Source: Pseudomonas parafulva (lineage in GTDB: Bacteria > Pseudomonadota > Gammaproteobacteria > Pseudomonadales > Pseudomonadaceae). Taken from it: a stretch of DNA of 64,000 nt. Below are positions 36,923 to 47,488 of the stretch, in pieces. The notes beneath the pieces are model-generated. The model did not search any database and was not told the origin of the DNA. It was given only the letters and a program-made list of their open reading frames with translations. Position 1 is the first letter of the stretch. Every line of letters starts with the position of its first letter. The position numbers were made by a program, and so were the translations under genes. The stretch covers positions 806,001 through 870,000 of the forward strand of contig NZ_CP009747.1 in the NCBI RefSeq assembly GCF_000800255.1, read 5' to 3'.

Positions 36923-37861
36923 ATGTCTGCATCCCTCGCATTCGTCTTTCCTGGCCAAGGTTCCCAGTCACTGGGCATGCTCGCTGAACTCGGTGCCGAG
37001 CAGCCGCTGATCATCGAGACCTTCAAGGAAGCTTCCGAGGCTCTGGGCTATGACCTGTGGAAATTGGTCCAGGAAGGTCCCGAGGAACAACTCAATCAAA
37101 CCGACAAGACGCAGCCAGCTATCCTGACGGCCTCCATCGCGCTATGGCGCCTGTGGCTGGAGCAGGGCGGCGCGCGTCCGGCATACGTTTGCGGTCACAG
37201 CCTGGGTGAGTACAGCGCCCTGGTCGCCGCGGGTAGCTTGTCGCTCAAGGACGCCGTACGTCTGGTCGAGCGCCGCGGCCAACTGATGCAGGAAGCGGTG
37301 CCGGCCGGTCATGGCGCCATGGCTGCCATCCTGGGGCTGGACGACGCCGTGGTGGTGGATGTCTGTGCGCAGGCGGCCGAAGATGACGTGGTCAGTGCGG
37401 TCAATTTCAACTCGCCTGGCCAAGTGGTCATCGCTGGCAACAAGGCTGCAGTCGAGCGTGCCATCGAGCTGTGCAAGGCCAAGGGCGCCAAGCGTGCATT
37501 GCCTCTGCCGGTCAGCGTGCCGTCGCACTGCGCCTTGATGAAGCCAGCCGCCGAGCGCTTCGCCGAGGCGGTCAGTGCCGTCGAGTGGCAGGCTCCGCAA
37601 ATCCCGGTGGTGCAGAACGTCTCTGCCGCCGTACCTGCCGATCTGGACGCCCTCAAGCGTGACCTGCTGGCACAGTTGTACCAACCAGTGCGTTGGGTCG
37701 AGTGCGTGCAGACCCTGGCTGCCAACGGCGCGGTCAATTTGGTGGAATGCGGTCCTGGCAAGGTACTGGCCGGCCTGAACAAGCGGTGCGCCGAGGGCGT
37801 CACCACTTACAACCTCAATACCCCTGACGCCATCGCCGCCGCCCGCGCGGCGCTGGTCTGA
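36923..37861 (+). CDS. fabD: Malonyl-CoA:ACP transacylase
   Basis: FabD (312 residues) loads malonate onto ACP for fatty acid elongation. FVFPGQGSQ is at the N-terminus, the nucleophile S93 sits in GHSLGEYSA, and the partner His is in VPSHCALM. The ATG is at 36923; a much longer frame upstream overlaps plsX and is not supported. A weak ribosome-binding sequence (AAGGGC) is far from the ATG. Followed 17 bp later by fabG. Confidence 0.97.
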   Translation: MSASLAFVFPGQGSQSLGMLAELGAEQPLIIETFKEASEALGYDLWKLVQEGPEEQLNQTDKTQPAILTASIALWRLWLEQGGARPAYVCGHSLGEYSALVAAGSLSLKDAVRLVERRGQLMQEAVPAGHGAMAAILGLDDAVVVDVCAQAAEDDVVSAVNFNSPGQVVIAGNKAAVERAIELCKAKGAKRALPLPVSVPSHCALMKPAAERFAEAVSAVEWQAPQIPVVQNVSAAVPADLDALKRDLLAQLYQPVRWVECVQTLAANGAVNLVECGPGKVLAGLNKRCAEGVTTYNLNTPDAIAAARAALV

Positions 37862-37878
37862 CATCTGGAGAAGCTTGC

Positions 37879-38619
37879 ATGAGCCTGCAAGGTAAAGTTG
37901 CACTGGTTACAGGTGCCAGCCGTGGCATTGGCCAGGCTATCGCCCTCGAGCTGGGTCGCCAAGGCGCGACCGTGATCGGCACCGCCACTTCCGCCTCTGG
38001 CGCTCAGCGCATCGCTGAGACACTCAAGGAACACGGTATCACCGGTACCGGCCTTGAGCTCAATGTCACCAACGAGGCATCCGTGACTGGCGTCCTGACC
38101 TCTATCCAGGAGCAGTTCGGCGCGCCGACGATTCTGGTCAACAACGCCGGGATCACGCGTGACAATCTGATGTTGCGGATGAAAGATGAAGAATGGTTCG
38201 ATGTCATCGACACCAACCTCAACAGCCTTTACCGTTTGTCCAAGGGCGTGCTGCGCGGCATGACCAAGGCCCGCTGGGGTCGTATCATCAGCATCGGCTC
38301 GGTGGTCGGTGCGATGGGTAACGCAGGTCAGGCCAACTATGCCGCCGCCAAGGCAGGTCTGGAGGGCTTCAGTCGTGCCTTGGCGCGTGAAGTGGGATCG
38401 CGCGGTATCACGGTGAACTCGGTGACGCCGGGTTTCATCGATACCGACATGACCCGCGAGCTGCCAGAAGCACAACGCGAAGCGCTGCAGACGCAAATTC
38501 CGCTGGGTCGCCTGGGTCAGGCTGAGGAAATTGCCAAGGTGGTTTCCTTCCTGGCATCTGATGGCGCGGCCTATGTCACCGGCGCTACAGTGCCGGTGAA
38601 CGGCGGGATGTACATGTAA
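37879..38619 (+). CDS. fabG: 3-oxoacyl-ACP reductase
   Basis: FabG (246 residues) carries out the NADPH-dependent ketoreduction step of type II fatty acid synthesis. It has the Rossmann TGASRGIG (11-18), NNAG, catalytic Ser in SIGSVVG and the YxxxK of NYAAAKAG. The C-terminal VTGATVPVNGGMYM is typical. TGGAG precedes the ATG. Confidence 0.97.
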   Translation: MSLQGKVALVTGASRGIGQAIALELGRQGATVIGTATSASGAQRIAETLKEHGITGTGLELNVTNEASVTGVLTSIQEQFGAPTILVNNAGITRDNLMLRMKDEEWFDVIDTNLNSLYRLSKGVLRGMTKARWGRIISIGSVVGAMGNAGQANYAAAKAGLEGFSRALAREVGSRGITVNSVTPGFIDTDMTRELPEAQREALQTQIPLGRLGQAEEIAKVVSFLASDGAAYVTGATVPVNGGMYM

Positions 38620-38744
38620 CAGCCGCAACTCAATGTGACGGATTGCTTAAAAAAACAGTCATACTGCGTGCCTAAAATCCGTTATAAAGCTGCAACCAGA
38701 TTCCAGGCGGCAGGCCAGGCGACTCTCGTGAAGGCGCGTTACGC

Positions 38745-38772
38745 TTGAAAAGCAGGCGTCTTCCTATAAACT
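38745..38772 (+). promoter_or_regulatory. Likely separate promoter of acpP
   Basis: TTGAAA (38745-38750), 16 bp and TAAACT (38767-38772) in the 204-bp fabG-acpP gap, giving a start about 45 nt before acpP. A dedicated promoter suits the high abundance of ACP. Another AT-rich stretch (TTATAAA near 38682) could hold a second start. Confidence 0.5.
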
Positions 38773-38823
38773 TGGGCACCGGCCAGCTGCCTGACATATA
38801 TCCACTAGGAGTGAAAACTAGGT

Positions 38824-39060
38824 ATGAGCACCATCGAAGAACGCGTCAAGAAAATCGTCGCCGAGCAACTGGGCGTGAAGGAAGAAGAAGTGACCAACAA
38901 CAAGTCCTTCGTCGATGACCTGGGTGCCGATTCGCTTGACACCGTTGAGCTGGTGATGGCTCTGGAAGAGGAATTCGAGACCGAAATCCCTGACGAAGAA
39001 GCCGAGAAGATCACTACCGTTCAAGCCGCCATCGACTACGTCAACAGCCACAAGGCCTAA
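38824..39060 (+). CDS. acpP: Acyl carrier protein
   Basis: A 78-residue, strongly acidic ACP. S37 in GADSLDTVE is the 4'-phosphopantetheine attachment site. It carries acyl chains for FabD, FabG and FabF encoded around it, and for PlsX and lipid A enzymes. AGGAG lies about 13 nt before the ATG, with a nearer weak AGG. It is followed by its own terminator. Confidence 0.98.
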   Translation: MSTIEERVKKIVAEQLGVKEEEVTNNKSFVDDLGADSLDTVELVMALEEEFETEIPDEEAEKITTVQAAIDYVNSHKA

Positions 39061-39088
39061 GACGTTGTAGTCGACGCTTCTTGTCGGG

Positions 39089-39122
39089 AAAAACCGCACT
39101 GCCTTCGGCGTGCGGTTTTTTC
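39089..39122 (+). terminator. Terminator of acpP
   Basis: AAAAACCGCA and TGCGGTTTTT with an inner GCC-TTC-GGC stem, followed by Ts. It separates acpP from fabF, so fabF may need readthrough or its own promoter in the 110 bp that follow. Confidence 0.9.
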
Positions 39123-39231
39123 TTTGCGAGCCCTGCTGTCGATACTCGAGCAACCGAGAGCCTGTTGCCATTTCATTCCGGATGGATGAATGCAATGGCA
39201 AGAGACTCTGTTATTAGAAAAGGAGAGTGCT

Positions 39232-40476
39232 GTGTCGCGTAGACGCGTCGTGGTCACCGGTATGGGTATGCTGTCGCCACTGGGTACTGACGTACCGAGC
39301 ACCTGGCAGGGCATTCTGGCTGGCCGCAGTGGCATCGGTCCGATCGAACACACGGACCTGAGTGCCTACTCCACCCGTTTTGGCGGCTCGGTGAAGGGGT
39401 TCGAGGTCGAGCAGTACCTGTCGGCCAAGGAAGCTCGCAAGCTTGACCTGTTCATTCAGTACGGCCTGGCGGCCGGTTTCCAGGCGGTGCGCAACGCCGG
39501 CCTGGAGGTCACTGACGCCAATCGCGAGCGTATCGGCGTGGCCATGGGTTCGGGCATCGGTGGCCTGACCAATATCGAAGACACCAGCCGGACCTTGCAC
39601 GAGCAGGGGCCGCGGAGGATCTCACCGTTCTTCGTGCCAGGCTCGATCATCAACATGATCTCCGGTTTCCTGTCGATCCACTTGGGGCTGCAAGGTCCGA
39701 ACTACGCCATCTCCACCGCCTGCACCACGGGCACCCACTGCATCGGCATGGCCGCGCGCAACATTGCCTATGGCGAGGCGGACGTGATGATTGCCGGCGG
39801 TGCCGAGATGGCTGCCTGCGGTCTGGGCATGGGCGGTTTCGGTGCCTCGCGTGCACTGTCGACCCGAAATGACGAGCCGGCCCGCGCCAGTCGTCCCTGG
39901 GACAAGGGGCGTGATGGTTTCGTACTCTCCGACGGTGCAGGCGCACTGGTGCTCGAGGAGCTTGAGCACGCCAAGGCGCGCGGGGCGACCATCTACGCGG
40001 AATTGGTTGGCTTTGGCATGAGTGGTGACGCCTATCACATGACCTCGCCACCGGACACCGGAGAAGGGGCTGCACGGTGCATGATCAACGCCTTGCGCGA
40101 TGCGGGTGTAGCACCATCGCAGGTCAGCTACATCAATGCCCACGGTACCTCGACCCCTGCTGGCGACATCGCTGAAGTCGCTGCTATCAAGCACGTGTTC
40201 GGCGAGCATGCCTATAAGCTGGCGGTCAGCTCGACCAAGTCGATGACCGGTCACTTGCTCGGCGCCGCGGGTGCCGTCGAGGCGATCTTCAGTGTGCTGG
40301 CGATCAACAGTCAGATGGCGCCTCCGACCATCAACCTGGATGAGCCGGACGAAGGCTGCGATCTGGACTTCGTGCCGCATCAGGCGCGTAGCATGCCGAT
40401 CGACGTGGTGCTGTCCAACTCCTTCGGTTTCGGCGGGACCAACGGTTCCCTGGTATTCCGTCGGTTCGCCGACTGA
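39232..40476 (+). CDS. fabF: 3-oxoacyl-ACP synthase II
   Basis: FabF (414 residues) condenses malonyl-ACP with growing acyl-ACP. Nucleophile C164 sits in STACTTGTH, with the two catalytic histidines in [11 protein letters not shown] and [11 protein letters not shown]. The GTG start at 39232 has AGGAGA upstream and matches the family (V/M)SRRRVVVTG; the in-frame ATG at 39190 is not supported. The stop's last base is the first base of the pabC ATG. Confidence 0.97.
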   Translation: MSRRRVVVTGMGMLSPLGTDVPSTWQGILAGRSGIGPIEHTDLSAYSTRFGGSVKGFEVEQYLSAKEARKLDLFIQYGLAAGFQAVRNAGLEVTDANRERIGVAMGSGIGGLTNIEDTSRTLHEQGPRRISPFFVPGSIINMISGFLSIHLGLQGPNYAISTACTTGTHCIGMAARNIAYGEADVMIAGGAEMAACGLGMGGFGASRALSTRNDEPARASRPWDKGRDGFVLSDGAGALVLEELEHAKARGATIYAELVGFGMSGDAYHMTSPPDTGEGAARCMINALRDAGVAPSQVSYINAHGTSTPAGDIAEVAAIKHVFGEHAYKLAVSSTKSMTGHLLGAAGAVEAIFSVLAINSQMAPPTINLDEPDEGCDLDFVPHQARSMPIDVVLSNSFGFGGTNGSLVFRRFAD

Positions 40477-41297
40477 TGCACAGCTGGATCGACGGCCAGC
40501 CTGGCTCTGCGGTCAACCTGCAGAATCGCGGCCTGGCTTACGGCGATGGTCTGTTCGAGACCATCGCCGTTCGCGGCGGCAGGCCTAGCCTGCTGCAGCG
40601 TCACCTGGATCGGCTGGCGATGGGGTGTCGGCGCCTGGCGATCGATCTCGATGTGCCGCTCGCTCGCGACGAATTGGTGGCCTATGCGGCGCAACTGGGT
40701 GAGGGTGTCGTCAAACTGATGGTCACTCGCGGCGATAGCCCACGCGGCTATGCGCCCGCGCCCGGAGCCCCGGCCCGACGAATCCTGCAGAACAGCCCGC
40801 TCCCGGCCTATCCGGCAGCGCATGCCGAGCAAGGTATCTCGCTGTTCGACTGTCAAACGCGCTTGGCTCGGCAACCCCTGCTGGCCGGGCTGAAACACCT
40901 CAACCGCCTGGAGCAGGTGCTGGCGCGTGCCGAGTGGCAGGATCCTGCCTACGCCGAAGGCTTGATGCGCGATGCCCAAGGTCTGTTGATCGAAGGTGTC
41001 TACAGCAACCTGTTCCTGGTGCGCGATGGCGTGTTGACCACGCCTGAACTGAGTCACTGCGGGGTAGCCGGGGTCATGCGCGGCGCACTCTTGGATCAGG
41101 CTCGTGCGCTTGGCATCGAGGCATGCACCGCCGAGCTTGCACAAGCCGATCTGCAGCAGGCCGATGAAGTGTTCACCTGCAACAGCGTCTACGGTATCTG
41201 GCCAGTGCGCAGCGTTCCGGCGCTCAAGCTTGACTGGCCGGCCGGGCCGCTCACCCGTAAACTGCAGGCCGTCGCCCGTACGTTACTGGATACCTGA
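40476..41297 (+). CDS. pabC: Aminodeoxychorismate lyase
   Basis: PabC (273 residues) is a fold-type IV PLP enzyme that releases p-aminobenzoate from 4-amino-4-deoxychorismate for folate synthesis. NRGLAYGDGLFET is the N-terminal signature, and the PLP lysine is in GLKHLNRLE. Overlaps fabF by 1 bp and is 3 bp from mltG, the usual fab-pabC-mltG-tmk-holB order. Confidence 0.95.
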   Translation: MHSWIDGQPGSAVNLQNRGLAYGDGLFETIAVRGGRPSLLQRHLDRLAMGCRRLAIDLDVPLARDELVAYAAQLGEGVVKLMVTRGDSPRGYAPAPGAPARRILQNSPLPAYPAAHAEQGISLFDCQTRLARQPLLAGLKHLNRLEQVLARAEWQDPAYAEGLMRDAQGLLIEGVYSNLFLVRDGVLTTPELSHCGVAGVMRGALLDQARALGIEACTAELAQADLQQADEVFTCNSVYGIWPVRSVPALKLDWPAGPLTRKLQAVARTLLDT

Positions 41298-41300
41298 TTC

Positions 41301-42476
41301 GTGAGACGTAAATTCCTGCTGCTGCTGGAGATGGGCCTGGTACTCGCTGGTCTGGCGCTGGGCTGGTCGGCCTGGAAGGTTCATTCGGCCTTGCAGCAAC
41401 CGCTGCACATCGCTGAGGAGCGACTGATCGACGTGCCCACCGGCACTAACCCCAACCGTATGTTCTATCGCATGCAGAGCGAGGGCTTGATCGACGATGC
41501 GCTGTGGCTGCGCCTGTACTGGCGCTTCAATATGGCTGGCACCGCTCTGCACACTGGCGAATACCGCCTGACACCGGGGATGACGGTGGAAGGCCTGATC
41601 GACGCCTGGCGCCGTGGCGACGTGGTGCAGTACAACCTGACGCTCGTCGAGGGCTGGACTTTCCGGCAGTTGCGTGCCGCGCTGGCCAAGCATGACAAGA
41701 TCAAGCATACCCTCGAGGGCTTGTCTGACAGCGAAGTGATGGAGAAGCTCGGTCACGAGGGCGTTTTTCCCGAAGGTCGATTCTTTCCCGATACCTATCG
41801 CTTCGTGCGCGGGATGAGCGATGTCGAGCTGTTGCAGCAGGCCTATCTGCGCCTGGATGAGGTGCTGGCCAAGGAATGGGCGCAACGCGCCGGTGATCTG
41901 CCCTACAGCGACCCGTATCAAGCCCTGATCATGGCCTCTCTGGTGGAGAAGGAAACCGGCATTGCCCAGGAGCGTGGGCAGATCGCTGGCGTATTCGTGC
42001 GTCGGTTGCGCCTGAACATGATGCTGCAGACCGATCCGACAGTGATTTACGGAATGGGTGAACGCTATAACGGCAAGATCACCCGTGCCGACCTGCGTGC
42101 GCCAACGCCCTACAACACCTACACCAATACCGGACTGCCACCGACACCGATCGCCATGGTCGGACGCGAGGCGATTCATGCTGCGTTGAATCCATCTGCG
42201 GGCACCAGCCTGTACTTCGTTGCCCGTGGCGATGGCAGTCATGTGTTCTCCGACGATCTGAACGATCACAACTCCGCAGTCCGTGAGTATCAGCTCAAGC
42301 GCCGGGCCGACTACCGCTCCAGCCCCGCCCCGCGTGCGCCGGCCGGAGCGTCGCCGCAGGCCCAGGACGCCGAGCTTCCTGCCAGCAGCCCGTCACCCTC
42401 GAGCGAGGTGCCGGACAGTGTTCCGGGCGAAACCTCCGAATCCTCCGTGTCGGGCGATGCGCCGGCAACCCACTAA
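41301..42476 (+). CDS. mltG: Endolytic murein transglycosylase MltG
   Basis: MltG (391 residues) is an inner-membrane enzyme that cleaves nascent glycan strands. An N-terminal transmembrane helix (about 5-25) leads to a LysM-like domain and then the YceG catalytic domain with the catalytic Glu in LVEKETGIAQE and the TGLPPTPIAM motif. GTG start. A Pro/Ser/Ala-rich low-complexity tail (about residues 340-391) extends beyond the usual family length. Confidence 0.94.
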   Translation: MRRKFLLLLEMGLVLAGLALGWSAWKVHSALQQPLHIAEERLIDVPTGTNPNRMFYRMQSEGLIDDALWLRLYWRFNMAGTALHTGEYRLTPGMTVEGLIDAWRRGDVVQYNLTLVEGWTFRQLRAALAKHDKIKHTLEGLSDSEVMEKLGHEGVFPEGRFFPDTYRFVRGMSDVELLQQAYLRLDEVLAKEWAQRAGDLPYSDPYQALIMASLVEKETGIAQERGQIAGVFVRRLRLNMMLQTDPTVIYGMGERYNGKITRADLRAPTPYNTYTNTGLPPTPIAMVGREAIHAALNPSAGTSLYFVARGDGSHVFSDDLNDHNSAVREYQLKRRADYRSSPAPRAPAGASPQAQDAELPASSPSPSSEVPDSVPGETSESSVSGDAPATH

Positions 42477-44106
<1,630 letters not shown>

Positions 44107-44142
44107 TTCTTCCACCGCTTTTTTCAGATATGTGCCAATCCC

Positions 44143-44925
44143 ATGCTTGTAGATTCCCATTGCCACCTAGATCGTCTTGACCTGAGCGCCCACGCAGGTT
44201 CGCTCGACGCTGCCTTGCAGGCGGCTCGCCAGCGCGGGGTCGGGCATTTTCTATGCATTGGCGTGAGCGCCGAGAATGCTGGAGCAGTCAAAGCCCTGAG
44301 CGAGCAGTATGGCGATGTCGACTGCTCGGTTGGCGTGCATCCGCTCGATCTGGCGCCGGGCGAGACGCCGGCGCTCGAATGGCTCCTGCGCGAGCTGGCT
44401 CACCCTCATGTGGTCGCAATCGGCGAAACGGGTCTGGATTACCACTACGAGCCCGAAGCTGCGACACTTCAGCAGGCGTCGTTCCGCCTGCATCTGGAAG
44501 CGTCGCGACAGACCGGCAAGCCGGTGATCGTGCATACCCGTGCCGCGCGGGCCGACACCCTCGCGTTGCTGCGCGAGGCCAACCTGCCACAGGCCGGCGT
44601 GTTGCATTGCTTTACCGAAGACTGGGACATGGCGCGGGCGGCACTGGATCTGGGCTATTACATCTCACTTTCCGGGATCGTCACCTTCCGCAACGCCGAT
44701 GCCTTGCGCGAGGTGGCGCGCCAGGTTCCGCACGACCGCTTGCTGGTCGAAACCGACTCGCCTTACCTGGCGCCGATTCCTTATCGCGGCAAGCCCAACC
44801 TCCCGCAATACGTGCGTGAGGTTGCCGAGTACGTAGCGTCGTTACGCGGGGTGAGCTACACCCAGTTGGCCGATCAGACCACCGCCAACTTCAAACGACT
44901 GTTCCCGCTGGCACGCGTCGCCTGA
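44143..44925 (+). CDS. tatD: TatD-family metal-dependent deoxyribonuclease
   Basis: A 260-residue TIM-barrel metal hydrolase of the YcfH/TatD group. DSHCHLD at the N-terminus supplies the first two metal histidines, with GETGLDYHYEP, VIVHTRAA, LHCFTED and ETDSPYLAP supplying the rest. Family members have 3'-5' DNase activity; the physiological role is debated. No ribosome-binding sequence is visible before the ATG, which is unusual and may reflect loss of an upstream gene. Confidence 0.92.
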   Translation: MLVDSHCHLDRLDLSAHAGSLDAALQAARQRGVGHFLCIGVSAENAGAVKALSEQYGDVDCSVGVHPLDLAPGETPALEWLLRELAHPHVVAIGETGLDYHYEPEAATLQQASFRLHLEASRQTGKPVIVHTRAARADTLALLREANLPQAGVLHCFTEDWDMARAALDLGYYISLSGIVTFRNADALREVARQVPHDRLLVETDSPYLAPIPYRGKPNLPQYVREVAEYVASLRGVSYTQLADQTTANFKRLFPLARVA

Positions 44926-44968
44926 TCAAGGTTTGCAGCGAGCGATTGATCGATCGCTGCAAACGGCA

Positions 44969-45002
44969 AAAAAAACCCGGCTTCTGGGGGAGGAATCCGG
45001 GT
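44969..45002 (-). terminator. Orphan minus-strand terminator
   Basis: On the minus strand CCCGG ... CCGGG is followed by eight Ts. No minus-strand gene is recognisable upstream (45003-45325), so it could end an unannotated small transcript. The remainder of the 400-bp gap 44926-45325 shows no feature I can support. Confidence 0.45.
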
Positions 45003-45325
45003 CAAGACCATTAGGAGTAATACACAGGCACGCGGTCCCTAGGTGCCTTCATCAATGCTTCGCTTGGGGGGAAGCTCAGCATCGACACATCTAGTATTGG
45101 TCAGTCTTGGCGCTGTGCCAGCGTCGATTGATGATTTTTTAAACAGATTTGGCATACGTTCTCGATGCGACATGCCTTGACCGCATGAGTCGAGGGCGGA
45201 ACTGCCGTTTTCAGTACCCACCGCACGCACACTCACGATGAAACACTCACGTCAGCGGAAGAACCGTGCAATTTGGCAGCACTTAGGCATAATAATCCGC
45301 TTCGATTGTCATCCCAGTCCTTCCT

Positions 45326-45961
45326 ATGCAGAAAGAACCTCGTAAGGTCCGTGAGTTTCGCCGTCGCGAACAAGAGATCCTCGACACGGCGCTCAAGCTG
45401 TTTCTCGAACAGGGTGAAGACAGCGTCACCGTCGAGATGATTGCCGACGCGGTCGGCATCGGCAAAGGCACGATCTACAAGCACTTCAAATCCAAGGCAG
45501 AAATTTATCTGCGCTTGATGCTCGACTACGAGCGCGATCTGAATGCGCTGCTGCATTCGAGCGATGTCGACCGCGACAAGGAAGCCCTGTCGCGCGCCTA
45601 TTTCGAGTTCCGCATGCGTGATCCCCAGCGCTACCGTTTGTTCGACCGGCTTGAAGAGAAAGTGGTCAAGGGCAATCAGGTGCCGGAGATGGTCGAGCAG
45701 TTGCACAGCATCCGTGCCTCGAATTTCGAGCGTCTTACCCAGTTGATCAAGGGACGGATCAGCGAAGGCAAGCTCGAGGACGTTCCGCCGTATTTCCATT
45801 ACTGTGCAGCCTGGGCGCTGGTGCACGGCGCGGTCGCCCTGTATCACTCGCCGTTCTGGAGCAACGTGCTGGAAGACCAAGAGGGTTTCTTCCAGTTCTT
45901 GATGGATATCGGTGTACGCATGGGCAACAAGCGCAAGCGTGATCCGGACCCCGCCACTTGA
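45326..45961 (+). CDS. TetR family transcriptional regulator
   Basis: A 211-residue regulator with an N-terminal helix-turn-helix (about residues 15-62, ending in the typical GIGKGTIYKHFKSK) and a helical ligand-binding domain. Target genes are unknown. It stands alone, 400 bp after tatD. By order it corresponds to the TetR gene near tatD in P. aeruginosa (PA2957). Confidence 0.92.
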   Translation: MQKEPRKVREFRRREQEILDTALKLFLEQGEDSVTVEMIADAVGIGKGTIYKHFKSKAEIYLRLMLDYERDLNALLHSSDVDRDKEALSRAYFEFRMRDPQRYRLFDRLEEKVVKGNQVPEMVEQLHSIRASNFERLTQLIKGRISEGKLEDVPPYFHYCAAWALVHGAVALYHSPFWSNVLEDQEGFFQFLMDIGVRMGNKRKRDPDPAT

Positions 45962-46095
45962 CCACCCTGTTCCCGGCGGGTTGTGATGAATGCATGCACG
46001 AGTCGTTCAACCGGGGGCAGTGATCAGCGAACTGGCGTAAAAGCTGCATCACGCGGCTATTCGCCGGTTTTTCGTCACCGGTCACTGGAGGAAAG

Positions 46096-46701
46096 ATGCG
46101 TAGCCTGGTCTTGCTGCTGGCGCTGATGGCGTTGGGCGGCTGCATGAAAGTCAGCGACATGGGGGAGGGGGTGCGCTACCAGTTGAGCGATGCGGGTCTG
46201 CTCGACCACAGTGACACGACGCGCACCCTGTCGGTCCGTCTGCAGCCTGACTCTTTCATCTTCATTGGCCAAGGCGCATTCGTTCCGCCGGGTAAAGGCC
46301 CGGTACCCAGACAGAACGCCGTCGCTGACGAGGCGTTCAAGAGCTTCGTCGAGTACTTTCCGCTGGTACGTCGCGCGAAGGCTCCCCTGGGTCTGGAAGA
46401 AGCCATTGCTGAAGCTCGTTCGGTCGGCGCCCATTATGTGCTCTACACCCGGTTCGCCCGTACGGATGATCGCATCGGCAACGGTGACGAATGGTATGAC
46501 GAGCAGGCTGTAGATCGTCTTGGCTGGGACACTGGCGTCGTGCAGATGATGCTGATTGAAACCAGCACTCGATATCTGATCGACACTGCGCGGATCAAGA
46601 GTCGCGGCGGTTTGTTGACGTTCCACGACAATACGCCCCAGGATTTGCTCGCTGAGCCGATGCGCGAGTACGCTCGCAGTCTTCTTGGGATGAGTCGTTA
46701 A
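46096..46701 (+). CDS. Putative lipoprotein, DUF4823-like
   Basis: A 201-residue protein with a type II signal peptide: basic MR, a hydrophobic run and the lipobox LGGC (C16). The mature part resembles Pseudomonas lipoproteins annotated DUF4823 (my recollection, moderate certainty); function unknown. GGAGGAAAG precedes the ATG, a strong ribosome-binding site. Ten bp upstream of the DUF1285 gene, probably one operon. Confidence 0.75.
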   Translation: MRSLVLLLALMALGGCMKVSDMGEGVRYQLSDAGLLDHSDTTRTLSVRLQPDSFIFIGQGAFVPPGKGPVPRQNAVADEAFKSFVEYFPLVRRAKAPLGLEEAIAEARSVGAHYVLYTRFARTDDRIGNGDEWYDEQAVDRLGWDTGVVQMMLIETSTRYLIDTARIKSRGGLLTFHDNTPQDLLAEPMREYARSLLGMSR

Positions 46702-46711
46702 GGAGTACGCG

Positions 46712-47272
46712 ATGACGGGTGAGGGCAAGGCCAGTGACATCCTCGGGCAAATTCCCAAGGACAAAGGGCTGCCGCCCGTGCATCTCTGGAACCCTGATTT
46801 CTGCGGCGATATCGACATGCGCATCGCCCGTGACGGTACGTGGTATTACTTGGGTACCCCCATCGGGCGCAAGCCCATGGTTCGGCTGTTTTCCACTATC
46901 CTGCGGCGTGATGGGGACGATTACTTCCTGGTGACGCCGGTCGAGAAGGTCGGCATTCGTGTCGACGACGCGCCGTTCGTGGCTGTCTCGATGCAGGTCG
47001 AGGGTGAAGGCGAGGGTCAGGTATTGCGTTTTATCAGCAATGTCGACGACCAAGCCGAAGCCGGACCAGAACATCCTTTGCGCGTGCACACCTGCGCTGA
47101 CACGGGCGAGCCAGCGCCTTATCTGCTGATGCGCAGCAACCTGGAGGCACTGATCCACCGCAACGTGTTCTACCAATTGGTGGACCTTGCAGTGCCACGG
47201 ATGATAGAGGGCCAGTCTTGGCTTGGCGTGTGGAGTCACGGTCAGTTCTACCCGTTGGGGCGAGCCGACTGA
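46712..47272 (+). CDS. DUF1285 family protein
   Basis: A 186-residue cytoplasmic DUF1285 protein with the characteristic LWNPDFCGDIDMRIARDGTW start and the RLFSTILRRDGDDYFLVTPVEK core. Structures of homologues are known but function is not. AAGGAG precedes the ATG. Shares a terminator with the convergent tRNA-Asn. Confidence 0.88.
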   Translation: MTGEGKASDILGQIPKDKGLPPVHLWNPDFCGDIDMRIARDGTWYYLGTPIGRKPMVRLFSTILRRDGDDYFLVTPVEKVGIRVDDAPFVAVSMQVEGEGEGQVLRFISNVDDQAEAGPEHPLRVHTCADTGEPAPYLLMRSNLEALIHRNVFYQLVDLAVPRMIEGQSWLGVWSHGQFYPLGRAD

Positions 47273-47310
47273 GTTGGGGCTGCAGAGAGAAAACGTGCGC
47301 CCGAAAACGA

Positions 47311-47343
47311 AAAACCTCCAGTGCTTGCGCCTCTGGAGGTTTT
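47311..47343 (+). terminator. Terminator between DUF1285 gene and tRNA-Asn
   Basis: AAAACCTCCAG pairs perfectly with CTGGAGGTTTT; an 11-nt loop. Works in both directions. Confidence 0.85.
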
Positions 47344-47350
47344 CAATGTG

Positions 47351-47426
47351 TGGCTCCGCGACCTGGACTCGAACCAGGGACCCAATGATTAACAGTCATT
47401 TGCTCTACCGACTGAGCTATCGCGGA
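47351..47426 (-). tRNA. tRNA-Asn (GTT)
   Basis: A 76-nt cloverleaf on the minus strand with encoded CCA; the anticodon loop CTGTTAA gives GTT. Acceptor TCCGCGA pairs with TCGCGGA. Confidence 0.97.
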
Positions 47427-47436
47427 ATCTGCGCGT

Positions 47437-47464
47437 ATCTTAATGAATGCCAAGGGGAAGTCAA
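47437..47464 (-). promoter_or_regulatory. Promoter of tRNA-Asn
   Basis: On the minus strand TTGACT (47464-47459), 16 bp and TAAGAT (47442-47437), ending about 10 bp before the tRNA. Confidence 0.7.
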
Positions 47465-47488
47465 CCCGCCCCTTGGCAAATCAAGCGC

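Noticed and set aside
44107-44150. Remnant of a pilZ 3' end before tatD
   Set aside because: A short frame ending near 44152 reads RYVPIPCL, which is too short and too unlike PilZ to claim as a remnant.
45039-45236. 65-codon minus-strand frame between tatD and the TetR gene
   Set aside because: No clear ribosome-binding site or family resemblance; kept only as part of the orphan-terminator observation.
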